From the NCBI GenBank assembly GCA_036508075.1, contig DATCIA010000064.1:1-10981 (forward strand): 10,981 nucleotides of DNA. The letters are read 5' to 3'. This DNA is from PALSA-660 sp036508075 (lineage in GTDB: Bacteria; Actinomycetota; Coriobacteriia; Anaerosomatales; PALSA-660). The position numbers were made by a program, and so were the translations under genes. The notes beneath the pieces were generated by a model. It searched no databases and was not told the DNA's origin. It saw only the letters and a list, made by a program, of their open reading frames with translations. Positions 6,096-10,981 of this stretch are shown in pieces (within the stretch, counting starts at the first letter, position 1; each line of letters begins with the position of its first letter).

Positions 6096-6814
6096 GCGAG
6101 CCACACGAGGTAGGCGGCGGCGCCGATGAGCGTCACACCGCCGATCTTGGTCAAGGCGGGCGTCATGCGGGAGACGGATCGCATGAGCGGGAGCGAGCCG
6201 GACGCCAGACCGAGCAGGAGGAGCGGCACACCCTTGCCGAGTCCGTAGATGAACAGCAGCGCAGCGCCCGAGGCTGCACTACCGCTCGAAGCAGCCAGGG
6301 TGGCGATCGCGGCAAGGATCGGGGTGGAGCAGGGTGAGGCCACCAGCCCGAACAGCATGCCGAACAGCAGGGTGCCGAAGAACCCGTCGTCCCGTCCGGG
6401 ACGACGGGTGGGCAGGAACCGGTTGAGCCGGTCGACCGGGACGTTCAGGACGCCCAGCATCTGCATCCCGATAACCACGCAGACCGCTGCGGTCACGTAG
6501 TACGCCCACGAGCCGACCAGGATCGCGTGGCCGAGAAGTCCCGCGGCGGCCCCGATCGAGGCGAACACGAGGCTCATGCCGAGCACGAAGACCGCCGACA
6601 GACCCAGACCGCGCACGACCATGGCCCGCGGGGGAGTGCCGCCTTCAGCCTCTCCGACGCGGCCGGTCACGTAGCCGAACACCGCCGGCATCACCGGCAT
6701 CACGCACGGTCCGAAGCCGGCGACCATCCCTCCGAGGAACGCGACGATGCCCGCAGCCGCGATCCCGAGCGGCGACCCGGTCGTGAGTCCCGCCGCCAGT
6801 GCCTCGATGTTCAC
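6092..6814 (-). CDS. ccdA: CcdA-type thiol:disulfide transporter (DsbD transmembrane family)
   Basis: The 240-residue membrane protein has six hydrophobic segments (about 17-35, 67-90, 99-121, 146-167, 182-203, 221-239). The two redox cysteines sit in the family motifs GFGPCVMP (Cys37) and VASPCSTP (Cys162). CcdA proteins carry electrons from cytoplasmic thioredoxin across the membrane to outside thiol proteins. GTG 6814 overlaps the stop of the membrane-anchored thioredoxin gene (GTGA, 6811-6814), and the ccdA stop overlaps the next start (ATGA, 6092-6095), so three redox genes are translationally linked. The anchored thioredoxin is the probable outside acceptor. The longer open frame reaching 7048 runs antisense-like through the thioredoxin gene and is rejected as a start. 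Confidence 0.92.
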   Translation of the reverse strand: MNIEALAAGLTTGSPLGIAAAGIVAFLGGMVAGFGPCVMPVMPAVFGYVTGRVGEAEGGTPPRAMVVRGLGLSAVFVLGMSLVFASIGAAAGLLGHAILVGSWAYYVTAAVCVVIGMQMLGVLNVPVDRLNRFLPTRRPGRDDGFFGTLLFGMLFGLVASPCSTPILAAIATLAASSGSAASGAALLFIYGLGKGVPLLLLGLASGSLPLMRSVSRMTPALTKIGGVTLIGAAAYLVWLA

Positions 6815-7344
6815 CGGGCGATCAACGCGTCGAGGCGGGCTTTCATCTCGAGGTCGCTCAGCACGCCGGTGAAGCTGTCGCTCACCGCGCCGTCCGCCGT
6901 GATGAAGAACGACGTCGGGATGTACTGGAACTTGAACTTGGCGGCGAGGTCCTGCGCCGATGCGTCGTCGGTGATAGCGTTGACGAACACGACCCTTCCC
7001 TCGTATCCGGGGACCACCTTGTCGACGACCGCCGAGATCTCCACGCACGGCACACAGGTCAGGGAGTGGAAGAGGAGGTAGACGGGCTTGCCGGTCGCGA
7101 GCGCTGCCTCGTAAGCCGCGACTGCATCGGTTCGTGACTGCGACGGCGCGGTCGGAGACGGGGCCGACGTGGTCGAAGCCGCGCCCGCCGACAGGGCGGG
7201 ACCCGGGGCGTCCGTCGACGGGGCCTGCATCTTCGCCGCAACGATCACGGCGAACAGGAGCAACACGGCCGCGCCGATCAACAGGCCGCTTCGCATCTTC
7301 CGCTCGGGCGTCTCAGCTCTCTCAACGTCCGTCTCGTCCGCCAT
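6811..7344 (-). CDS. Membrane-anchored thioredoxin-like protein
   Basis: The 177-residue protein has a charged N-terminus, one membrane anchor at about 19-37, and a Ser/Ala/Pro-rich linker (41-70). A thioredoxin domain (74-177) follows, with LLFHSLTCVPC placing Cys97 and Cys100 in a CVPC active site, and the cis-Pro loop YIPTSFFI (Pro143). With no Arg/Lys-rich inner loop after the anchor, the domain should lie outside the membrane. It would be reduced by the CcdA encoded next and would keep thiols reduced, perhaps those of a metalloid-handling partner. ATG 7344 has GAGGGGGG 5 nt upstream. The gene starts 30 bp after the permease stop and overlaps ccdA by 4 bp. It could also be called a redoxin of the TlpA/DsbE type; substrate unknown. 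Confidence 0.9.
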   Translation of the reverse strand: MADETDVERAETPERKMRSGLLIGAAVLLLFAVIVAAKMQAPSTDAPGPALSAGAASTTSAPSPTAPSQSRTDAVAAYEAALATGKPVYLLFHSLTCVPCVEISAVVDKVVPGYEGRVVFVNAITDDASAQDLAAKFKFQYIPTSFFITADGAVSDSFTGVLSDLEMKARLDALIAR

Positions 7345-7374
7345 CGGTCCCCCCTCGTCAGTGATCGGATGACG

Positions 7375-8349
7375 CTACTTCACCATCGGTAGGATCCAGT
7401 TGAACAGGTAGCCGATCGCGGTGATCGTGACGAAGTTGATGCCGGCGAAGATCAGGATCAGCTTCGGCTTGAGCACCTTGCGCAGGATGATGAACTCGGG
7501 CAAGGAGAGCCCGACCACCGCCATCATGAAGGCGAGGACCGTGCCCATCGCGACACCCTTCTCCGTGAGCACGCTCACGAGCGGGATGACTCCGGCGGCG
7601 TTGCTGTAGAGCGGGATGCCGACCAGCACGGCGATCGGCACGGCGAACGGGTTGCCCGATCCGGCGTAGGCCGCGAGGAAGTCGTTCGGGACATAGCCGT
7701 GCATGACCGCGCCGATGGCGATGCCGCCCACCACGTAGGGCCACACCTTCCCGACGATCTCCCTAACGTAGCCGCGTGCGTAGGTGAAGCGGTCTGACCA
7801 CGACGGTTCGATGATCTCAGCTTCGCCGACCTTGATCGTGTACACGTACTCCTCGACCAGGTGCTCGAGCCCGAACTTGCCGATCACGATCCCACCCACG
7901 ATCGCGACCACCAGGCCCGCGGCGAGGTAGAGCGCGGCGATCTTCCAGCCGAACATGCCGAACAGCAGGATGAGTGCGACCTCGTTGACCATGGGACTGG
8001 CGATGAGGAACGAGAAGGTGACACCCAGCGGCACGCCACTCTCGACGAAGCCGATGAAGAGCGGGACGGCCGAGCACGAGCAGAACGGGGTCACCGTTCC
8101 GAGTGCCGCGGCCAGCACGTTGCCGGCATACAGCTTCGAATGCGACAGGAACTTGCGCGTCTTCTCCGGAGGGAAGAACGATCGGATGACCGCGACGGCG
8201 AACACGATCACGGCCAGCATGATCAGGATCTTCGGCACGTCGTACACGAAGAAGTCCACCGAGGAGCCGAGCTTGCTCGTCGGTGCCAGCCCGATCAGGT
8301 CGTAGGTGAACCGGTCGGCGAGCCACTGCAGGGGATAGAAGATGTCCAC
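7375..8349 (-). CDS. arsP: ArsP-type permease (DUF318/UPF0718 family)
   Basis: The 324-residue protein has about eight hydrophobic segments, a hydrophilic loop around 160-190 (HLVEEYVYTIKVGEAEI) and the family signature TVTPFCSCSAVPLF, with the CxC pair at Cys90 and Cys92. Later motifs are SPMVNEVAL (118-126) and GIPLYSNAAGVIPL (244-257). Members of this family export trivalent organoarsenicals such as methylarsenite; others are annotated only as permeases. The start is GTG 8349, 8 bp past the stop of the small thioredoxin-like gene, without a clear ribosome site, so it likely depends on coupling. It lies in one run with an ArsR-type repressor and thiol-redox genes, which supports a metalloid export role. 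The true substrate is inferred, and the symbol is by family resemblance. Confidence 0.85.
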   Translation of the reverse strand: MDIFYPLQWLADRFTYDLIGLAPTSKLGSSVDFFVYDVPKILIMLAVIVFAVAVIRSFFPPEKTRKFLSHSKLYAGNVLAAALGTVTPFCSCSAVPLFIGFVESGVPLGVTFSFLIASPMVNEVALILLFGMFGWKIAALYLAAGLVVAIVGGIVIGKFGLEHLVEEYVYTIKVGEAEIIEPSWSDRFTYARGYVREIVGKVWPYVVGGIAIGAVMHGYVPNDFLAAYAGSGNPFAVPIAVLVGIPLYSNAAGVIPLVSVLTEKGVAMGTVLAFMMAVVGLSLPEFIILRKVLKPKLILIFAGINFVTITAIGYLFNWILPMVK

Positions 8350-8356
8350 GGGGCTG

Positions 8357-8599
8357 TCAGGCCCCCGCGCGTTCGAGCACGGCCATGACCTCGTCGATCG
8401 AGGGAACGCGTCCGGCCAGCGCGAGCTTCTCGTCGACGACCAGCGCCGGTGTCGACATGACTCCGTAGGCCATGATCTCCGCGAAGTCGGTCACCTTGAT
8501 GAACTCGGCCTCGATGCCGAGCCGTTCCGTGGCCTGATGCGCGATCGCGTCGAGCTTCTGGCAGTTGGCGCATCCCGATCCCAGTACTTTGATGATCAT
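8357..8599 (-). CDS. Small thioredoxin-like protein (redox-active disulfide protein 2 type)
   Basis: This 80-residue cytoplasmic protein has the fold of MTH895-type glutaredoxin/thioredoxin-like proteins. Strand MIIKVLGSG is followed by CANC (Cys10, Cys13) at the head of the first helix, then the EFIKVTDFAEIMAYGVMSTPALVVDEK stretch with the cis-Pro in STPALV, and a C-terminal helix. Such proteins often accompany ArsP-type permeases, and are thought to reduce thiols or hand over substrate. ATG 8599 has AAGGGGAAG 3-8 nt upstream, and the frame upstream of it has no family residues. It lies 73 bp below arsR, after a second copy of the operator-like sequence, and 7 bp before the permease. Confidence 0.9.
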   Translation of the reverse strand: MIIKVLGSGCANCQKLDAIAHQATERLGIEAEFIKVTDFAEIMAYGVMSTPALVVDEKLALAGRVPSIDEVMAVLERAGA

Positions 8600-8614
8600 G
8601 GTCTTCCCCTTACG

Positions 8615-8631
8615 TCGATGAGTGTCGAACT
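8615..8631 (-). promoter_or_regulatory. Candidate ArsR operator, copy 2
   Basis: Plus-strand TCGATGAGTGTCGAACT matches the copy at 9003-9019 in 14 of 17 bases. Both contain TCGA-N6-TCGA as a dyad. This copy lies 16 bp upstream of the small thioredoxin-like gene and a few bases below a TATGTT (8642-8637, minus) that could be a -10 box. Repression of the permease operon by the ArsR protein is inferred. Confidence 0.5.
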
Positions 8632-8672
8632 GACAGAACATATGAGAGCGGCCGTGGTCCCGATTGGAACAG

Positions 8673-8984
8673 CTAGATAGAAGTGATCGAGCGCGCGACC
8701 TCCGCGAGCACATCGCGGCGAAGCGCGTAGTAGACCCACTTGCCGTCCGGGCGGGCGCTCGCCAGTCCCGCATCGACGAGGACCGACATGTGGTGTGAGA
8801 TGGTCGAGGGTGCCAGCCCCAGGCGATCTGAGAGCTTGCACCCGCACAGCTCGTCGGGCCCGCAGCACGTCTTGCTCGGTTCGGGGGTCGAGGCGCCGAG
8901 GATGTGCAGGATCTCGCGCCGCGGCTCGGACGCCAACGCCTTCAGCAGTTCGTCCAGCCTGATCTTCGTGAGCAACGCACCCAT
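8673..8984 (-). CDS. arsR: ArsR-family metalloid-responsive repressor
   Basis: The 103-residue protein has the ArsR/SmtB winged-helix layout: a dimer helix (LLKALASEPRREILHIL), the helix-turn-helix KLSDRLGLAPSTISHHMSVLVDAGL (50-74) and the wing ARPDGKWVYYALRR. Metal ligands appear as a CxC pair, Cys47 and Cys49 in DELCGCKLSD, at the place of the ELCVCDL motif of classical ArsR. A second pair, Cys40/Cys41 (SKTCCGP), precedes it. This favours As(III), Sb(III) or an organic arsenical as inducer. ATG 8984 has AGAGGA 7 nt upstream. It leads the redox/permease operon and is divergent from the methyltransferase operon; operator-like copies lie before arsR and after it. A thiol-sensing role is possible but less likely. 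Confidence 0.9.
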   Translation of the reverse strand: MGALLTKIRLDELLKALASEPRREILHILGASTPEPSKTCCGPDELCGCKLSDRLGLAPSTISHHMSVLVDAGLASARPDGKWVYYALRRDVLAEVARSITSI

Positions 8985-9002
8985 CGCGTGTCCTCTGTCA
9001 AT

Positions 9003-9019
9003 TCGATGATGTTCGAACT
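9003..9019 (-). promoter_or_regulatory. Candidate ArsR operator, copy 1
   Basis: Plus-strand TCGATGATGTTCGAACT lies 18 bp upstream of arsR. It holds the dyad TTCGA-N6-TCGAA (9002-9017). The palindrome ACTATAGT (9017-9024) overlaps its edge and gives a TATAGT -10-like box on both strands. A repressor bound here would cover the arsR promoter, giving autoregulation. Copy 2 is at 8615-8631. Confidence 0.55.
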
Positions 9020-9030
9020 ATAGTCACACA

Positions 9031-9079
9031 GTAACCGACGATCGTGCAGGTTACAAGTCGATACCCTAAGGGGTATTAT
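9031..9079 (+). promoter_or_regulatory. Methyltransferase promoter with a GTAACC/GGTTAC dyad
   Basis: GTTACA (9050-9055) and TATTAT (9074-9079, one mismatch to TATAAT) are 18 bp apart, so transcription would start near 9086. An inverted repeat GTAACC (9031-9036) / GGTTAC (9049-9054) with a 12-bp gap overlaps the -35 box and may bind a regulator. A short second dyad, ATACCC (9061-9066) / GGGTAT (9071-9076), lies in the spacer. Confidence 0.5.
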
Positions 9080-9110
9080 CCTCATGTATTCTGGCGTTCC
9101 TGGAGACCCC

Positions 9111-9692
9111 GTGCCGCACATGAAGTTCGACATAGCGAAGATCGCGCGTCTCGACGACGTGGGCCGCTTCGACGACCTGGACCCCGGCGTGATGTGGGAG
9201 GCGCTCGGCTCGCCCAAGCCAGCTGCGATCGTCGACATCGGAGCGGGGACGGGCATGTTCGCCCGCCGGTTCGCGGCCCTCGCTCCTGAGGCGACGGTAT
9301 TCGCCGTGGACACCGAGCAGAGGATGCTCGACTGGATCGCCGAACACCCGGACCCTGCGATCGACGATCGCCTGCGCCTCGTGCTCTCAAAGGAGACGGT
9401 CGTCCCGCTTCCCGACGACAGCGCCGGCCTCGTCGTCATGATCAACCTGCACCACGAACTCGCGGACCCGCGCGCGACCTACCGCGAGGCGCTGCGGCTC
9501 CTTCGGGCGGCCGGGCAGTTGCTCGTCGTCGATTGGGCAAGAACCGAGATGCAGGGGGGACCGCCGCAGCACGTCCGGGCGACCTCCGGGGAGATCGTCG
9601 CGATGCTGGAGGCGGTCGGCTTCCGGGAGGCCAAGGCGCATGAAGGTCTGCCCAAGCACTCGCTCGTCACAGCAGTGAAGATCGTGCCGTAG
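9111..9692 (+). CDS. Class I SAM-dependent methyltransferase (UbiE-like)
   Basis: The 193-residue cytoplasmic protein has a Rossmann-type methyltransferase core. Motif I is VDIGAGTGMFA (41-51), motif II FAVDTEQRML (64-73), LPDDSAGLVVMINLHHEL is around motif IV (100-117), and LRAAGQLLVVDW is the following strand. I chose GTG 9111 because GGAGA lies 4 nt upstream, the product then begins MPHMKFD (close to the MPHKFD start I know from relatives), and the likely transcription start near 9086 excludes the in-frame ATG at 9084. The protein has no cysteine at all, so it is not a canonical ArsM arsenite methyltransferase despite the arsR next door. The substrate is unknown. It leads a plus-strand operon with the DUF2892 and NifX-type genes. 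Confidence 0.85.
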   Translation: MPHMKFDIAKIARLDDVGRFDDLDPGVMWEALGSPKPAAIVDIGAGTGMFARRFAALAPEATVFAVDTEQRMLDWIAEHPDPAIDDRLRLVLSKETVVPLPDDSAGLVVMINLHHELADPRATYREALRLLRAAGQLLVVDWARTEMQGGPPQHVRATSGEIVAMLEAVGFREAKAHEGLPKHSLVTAVKIVP

Positions 9693-9722
9693 CACGCTGA
9701 ATCGGTTGGGAGTCGATCGGCC

Positions 9723-9923
9723 ATGAAGCTGAACGAAGGCACTATCGATCGGGTCATCCGCATCGTGTTGGGCGTGGTGTTGCTCTACGTGGGGTTCTTC
9801 GTCCTGGCGGGAACGACGCTCGGCATCGTTCTGGACGTGCTCGGTGCAGTGGCCCTGGCAACGGGCATCAGCGGGTTCTGCCTCCTCTACAAGCTGTTCG
9901 GCAACTTCAGCACGAAGAAGTAA
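9723..9923 (+). CDS. DUF2892 small inner-membrane protein
   Basis: The 66-residue product begins MKLNEGTIDRVIRIVLGVVLL, the usual start of DUF2892 proteins, which also occur as the membrane part of the rhodanese YgaP. Two hydrophobic segments (about 11-29 and 32-54) form a hairpin, ending with GFCLLYKLFGNFSTKK. ATG 9723 has GGGAG 9 nt upstream. It lies 30 bp after the methyltransferase and 28 bp before the NifX-type gene, so it should be co-transcribed. Function is unproven; these proteins often sit in sulfur or metalloid gene neighbourhoods. Its single Cys lies in the GFCLLY segment. Confidence 0.85.
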   Translation: MKLNEGTIDRVIRIVLGVVLLYVGFFVLAGTTLGIVLDVLGAVALATGISGFCLLYKLFGNFSTKK

Positions 9924-9951
9924 CGACCTCCGCACACGAAAGGCACATCAG

Positions 9952-10329
9952 ATGACGGAACCGATCAGGATCGCAGTACCCACCGAGGGCCCGGGTGGTA
10001 TCGACGCTCCGCGTTCCGCGCATTTCGGGCACGCAGCGTCATTCACGCTCGTGGACGTGAAGGACGGCGCCATCGCTTCATCCGCCGTCATCATGAACCC
10101 GCCGCACGTGCAGGGCGGGTGCGGCGCCACCGTGGGGATGCTTCATGAGATCGGTGCGGGCATGGCCATCGTGGTCGGCATGGGCGGCGGACCACGCGCT
10201 GCGATGGCCTCGCATGGGATGCAGGCGCTGTTCGACGGGGCGTCCGAGACGCCGAGGCAGGCGGTCGAAGCCTATCTCGCCGGCGGCTTGAAGCCCTTCG
10301 GGGCCGATCGCCAATGCGCGGGCCACTGA
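9952..10329 (+). CDS. NifX/NifB-type dinitrogenase iron-molybdenum cofactor domain protein
   Basis: The 125-residue single-domain protein begins IRIAVPTEGPGGIDAPRSAHFGHAASFTLVDV, the typical start of the Nif cofactor-binding fold, including the FGHA motif. Then come NPPHVQGGCGATVGML (Cys57), GMAIVVGMGGGPRAAM and a C-terminal QALFDGASETPRQAVEAYLAG. The C-terminus is QCAGH (Cys122). Free-standing members bind or carry Fe-S or metal clusters in anaerobes without nitrogenase, and no nif gene is visible here. ATG 9952 has AAAGG 10 nt upstream; the longer frame from 9844 overlaps the DUF2892 gene and shows no family residues. It is the third gene of the methyltransferase operon, followed by a strong palindrome. 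Confidence 0.9.
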   Translation: MTEPIRIAVPTEGPGGIDAPRSAHFGHAASFTLVDVKDGAIASSAVIMNPPHVQGGCGATVGMLHEIGAGMAIVVGMGGGPRAAMASHGMQALFDGASETPRQAVEAYLAGGLKPFGADRQCAGH

Positions 10330-10348
10330 GCATCCGGTTCGCCGGCAC

Positions 10349-10384
10349 CACGAAGGGCGGGGCATCGATGCCCCGCCCTTCGTG
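10349..10384. terminator. 36-bp perfect palindrome, probable terminator
   Basis: Positions 10349-10366 and 10367-10384 are perfect reverse complements (outer end CACGAAGGG, centre ATCGAT). The hairpin starts 20 bp after the NifX-type stop, as for an operon terminator. There is no T-run after it, so it may act as an RNA-end stabiliser or a Rho-linked stop. Confidence 0.65.
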
Positions 10385-10421
10385 CGTCTACCGCCTGTCT
10401 CGCAGTAGTGGTTAGCAACAC

Positions 10422-10434
10422 ATAGGTGACCTAT
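10422..10434. promoter_or_regulatory. Palindromic operator candidate before padR
   Basis: ATAGGTGACCTAT is a perfect 13-bp palindrome around a central G. It lies 45 bp upstream of the PadR-family gene and runs into the AT-rich stretch TATACATATAGAG, the only such stretch nearby and thus the likely -10 region. PadR regulators commonly repress their own gene through short dyads at this place. I could not fix the -35 and -10 boxes. Confidence 0.5.
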
Positions 10435-10478
10435 ACATATAGAGAGGACGTGGGGAACGTCGGGGCGGGAGGGGATCG

Positions 10479-10955
10479 ATGGTCATCGAGGCCACAGAGG
10501 GTTCGGCGCAGCCCGGCAAGCGAGTTCGGACCGCCGCAGAACGCGCGTCGTCGAACCCCGGCGGCCGCACCTCGTTCATCGAGCCGACTCTCTTGAGCGC
10601 GTTGGCGATCACTCCCGGCTACGGCTACGACCTGAAGCGGATCGTCGAGGAGATGACCGAGGGTCTGGTCTCGCTCGACCTCCCCGGGGCCTACCGGATC
10701 CTCCGCCGCTGGGAGGGAGAGGGTCTGGTCGAGTCGGCGTGGGCCCCCGGTGCCTCCGGCCCCCGGCGCCGCGAGTACGCGCTGACTCCCGCAGGATGGG
10801 CATTGCTCGCGGACTGGCGGCAGTTCCTGGATAGGCAGCGACGTGTATGCGACCTCACCACGGGTGCCCTCGACGCGGCGTTGAGCGTCGCGGGTCGGGA
10901 TCGAAGCGCGTCTGATCCTCGCACGAAGCCCATCAATCAAGGGGGTGGCGCCTGA
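10479..10955 (+). CDS. PadR-family transcriptional regulator
   Basis: The 158-residue product has an odd basic N-terminal extension (1-31), then the PadR winged helix. TLLSALAITPGYGYDLKRIVEEM is the first helices, LDLPGAYRILRRWEGEGLVES the recognition helix, and GPRRREYALTPAGWALLADW the wing and start of the C-terminal dimer helix (to about 130). The tail is polar. ATG 10479 is preceded by GGAGGGG 5 nt upstream. PadR proteins repress nearby genes in response to small molecules; the target here may be its own gene or those past the window edge. Cys122 (RRVCDL) is the only cysteine. The operator-like palindrome at 10422-10434 supports autoregulation. Confidence 0.88.
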   Translation: MVIEATEGSAQPGKRVRTAAERASSNPGGRTSFIEPTLLSALAITPGYGYDLKRIVEEMTEGLVSLDLPGAYRILRRWEGEGLVESAWAPGASGPRRREYALTPAGWALLADWRQFLDRQRRVCDLTTGALDAALSVAGRDRSASDPRTKPINQGGGA

Positions 10956-10981
10956 CGAACATGTGGCCGGGCCGTGCCATC
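10945..10981 (+). CDS. Possible start of a next gene (cut by window end)
   Basis: Two open frames begin at the PadR stop: GTG 10945, overlapping the stop, reads MAPDEHVAGPCH, and ATG 10961 reads MWPGRAI. AGGGGG at 10940-10945 is too close to the first and rather far from the second. With at most 12 codons I cannot name or confirm a gene. Confidence 0.2.
   Translation, partial: MAPDEHVAGPCH

Noticed and set aside
5703..6113. Plus-strand open frame of 136 codons over the same region
   Set aside because: Low-grade peptide antisense to the TGA-containing gene; it reads through the ccdA 3' end and has no family residues.
9084..9110. ATG 9084 as the methyltransferase start
   Set aside because: The likely -10 box ends at 9079, putting transcription at or after this ATG; GTG 9111 has GGAGA and gives a family-like N-terminus.
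9111..9692. Arsenite methyltransferase (ArsM) identity
   Set aside because: The protein has no cysteine, whereas ArsM needs conserved cysteines to bind As(III).
9844..9951. Longer NifX-type start at 9844
   Set aside because: It overlaps the DUF2892 gene out of frame and adds Ser/Arg-rich peptide without family character.
1..10981. CRISPR arrays, insertion sequences, phage genes or rRNA
   Set aside because: No regularly spaced repeats, transposase motifs, long terminal inverted repeats, phage structural genes or rRNA-like sequence were seen on either strand.

Overview
The window is GC-rich with strong G/C third positions. It carries a ferredoxin-dependent aldehyde oxidoreductase, thiol-redox genes, an Fe-Mo-cofactor-type domain protein and tRNAs with encoded CCA. 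I read it as chromosome of a high-GC, probably anaerobic bacterium, most like an anaerobic actinobacterium (Coriobacteriia-type). That placement is inference. No rRNA, CRISPR, transposase or phage gene is visible.

Layout. (1) 1-2134, plus strand: the tail of an iron-containing alcohol dehydrogenase, translationally coupled to an aldehyde:ferredoxin oxidoreductase. (2) 2135-2774: two gene fragments, a minus-strand piece of an unknown protein and a plus-strand SDR lacking its NAD-binding half, joined near 2345. (3) 2799-3080: a bidirectional hairpin, then minus-strand tRNA-Arg(ACG) and tRNA-Ser(GCT). (4) 3155-5605, minus: a secreted DUF2680-like protein, a strong terminator hairpin, then an OmpR-type response regulator and a HAMP histidine kinase. 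(5) 5724-8984, minus: ArsR-type repressor, small CxxC thioredoxin-like protein, ArsP-type permease, membrane-anchored thioredoxin, CcdA-type thiol transporter, and a thioredoxin-fold protein with an in-frame TGA. (6) 9111-10329, plus (divergent from arsR): SAM methyltransferase, DUF2892 membrane protein, NifX/NifB-type cofactor-binding protein, closed by a 36-bp palindrome. (7) 10479-10955, plus: PadR-family regulator.

Most notable result: the last gene of the arsR operon (5724-6095) reads as one 123-residue frame only if the TGA at 6033-6035 is read through. Its ATG overlaps the ccdA stop (ATGA), both sides of the TGA have coding character, the TGA falls in a Cys-Gly-X redox-like motif, and a hairpin resembling a bacterial SECIS lies just downstream. 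I propose a selenoprotein in a metalloid-responsive thiol-relay and export operon. A nonsense-mutated gene is the main alternative.

Regulation visible in sequence: two copies of a 17-bp ArsR operator candidate, before arsR and before the next gene; three helically phased GTGAA sites and a good promoter before the DUF2680 gene, suiting the neighbouring OmpR-type regulator; a dyad over the methyltransferase promoter; and a 13-bp palindrome before padR.
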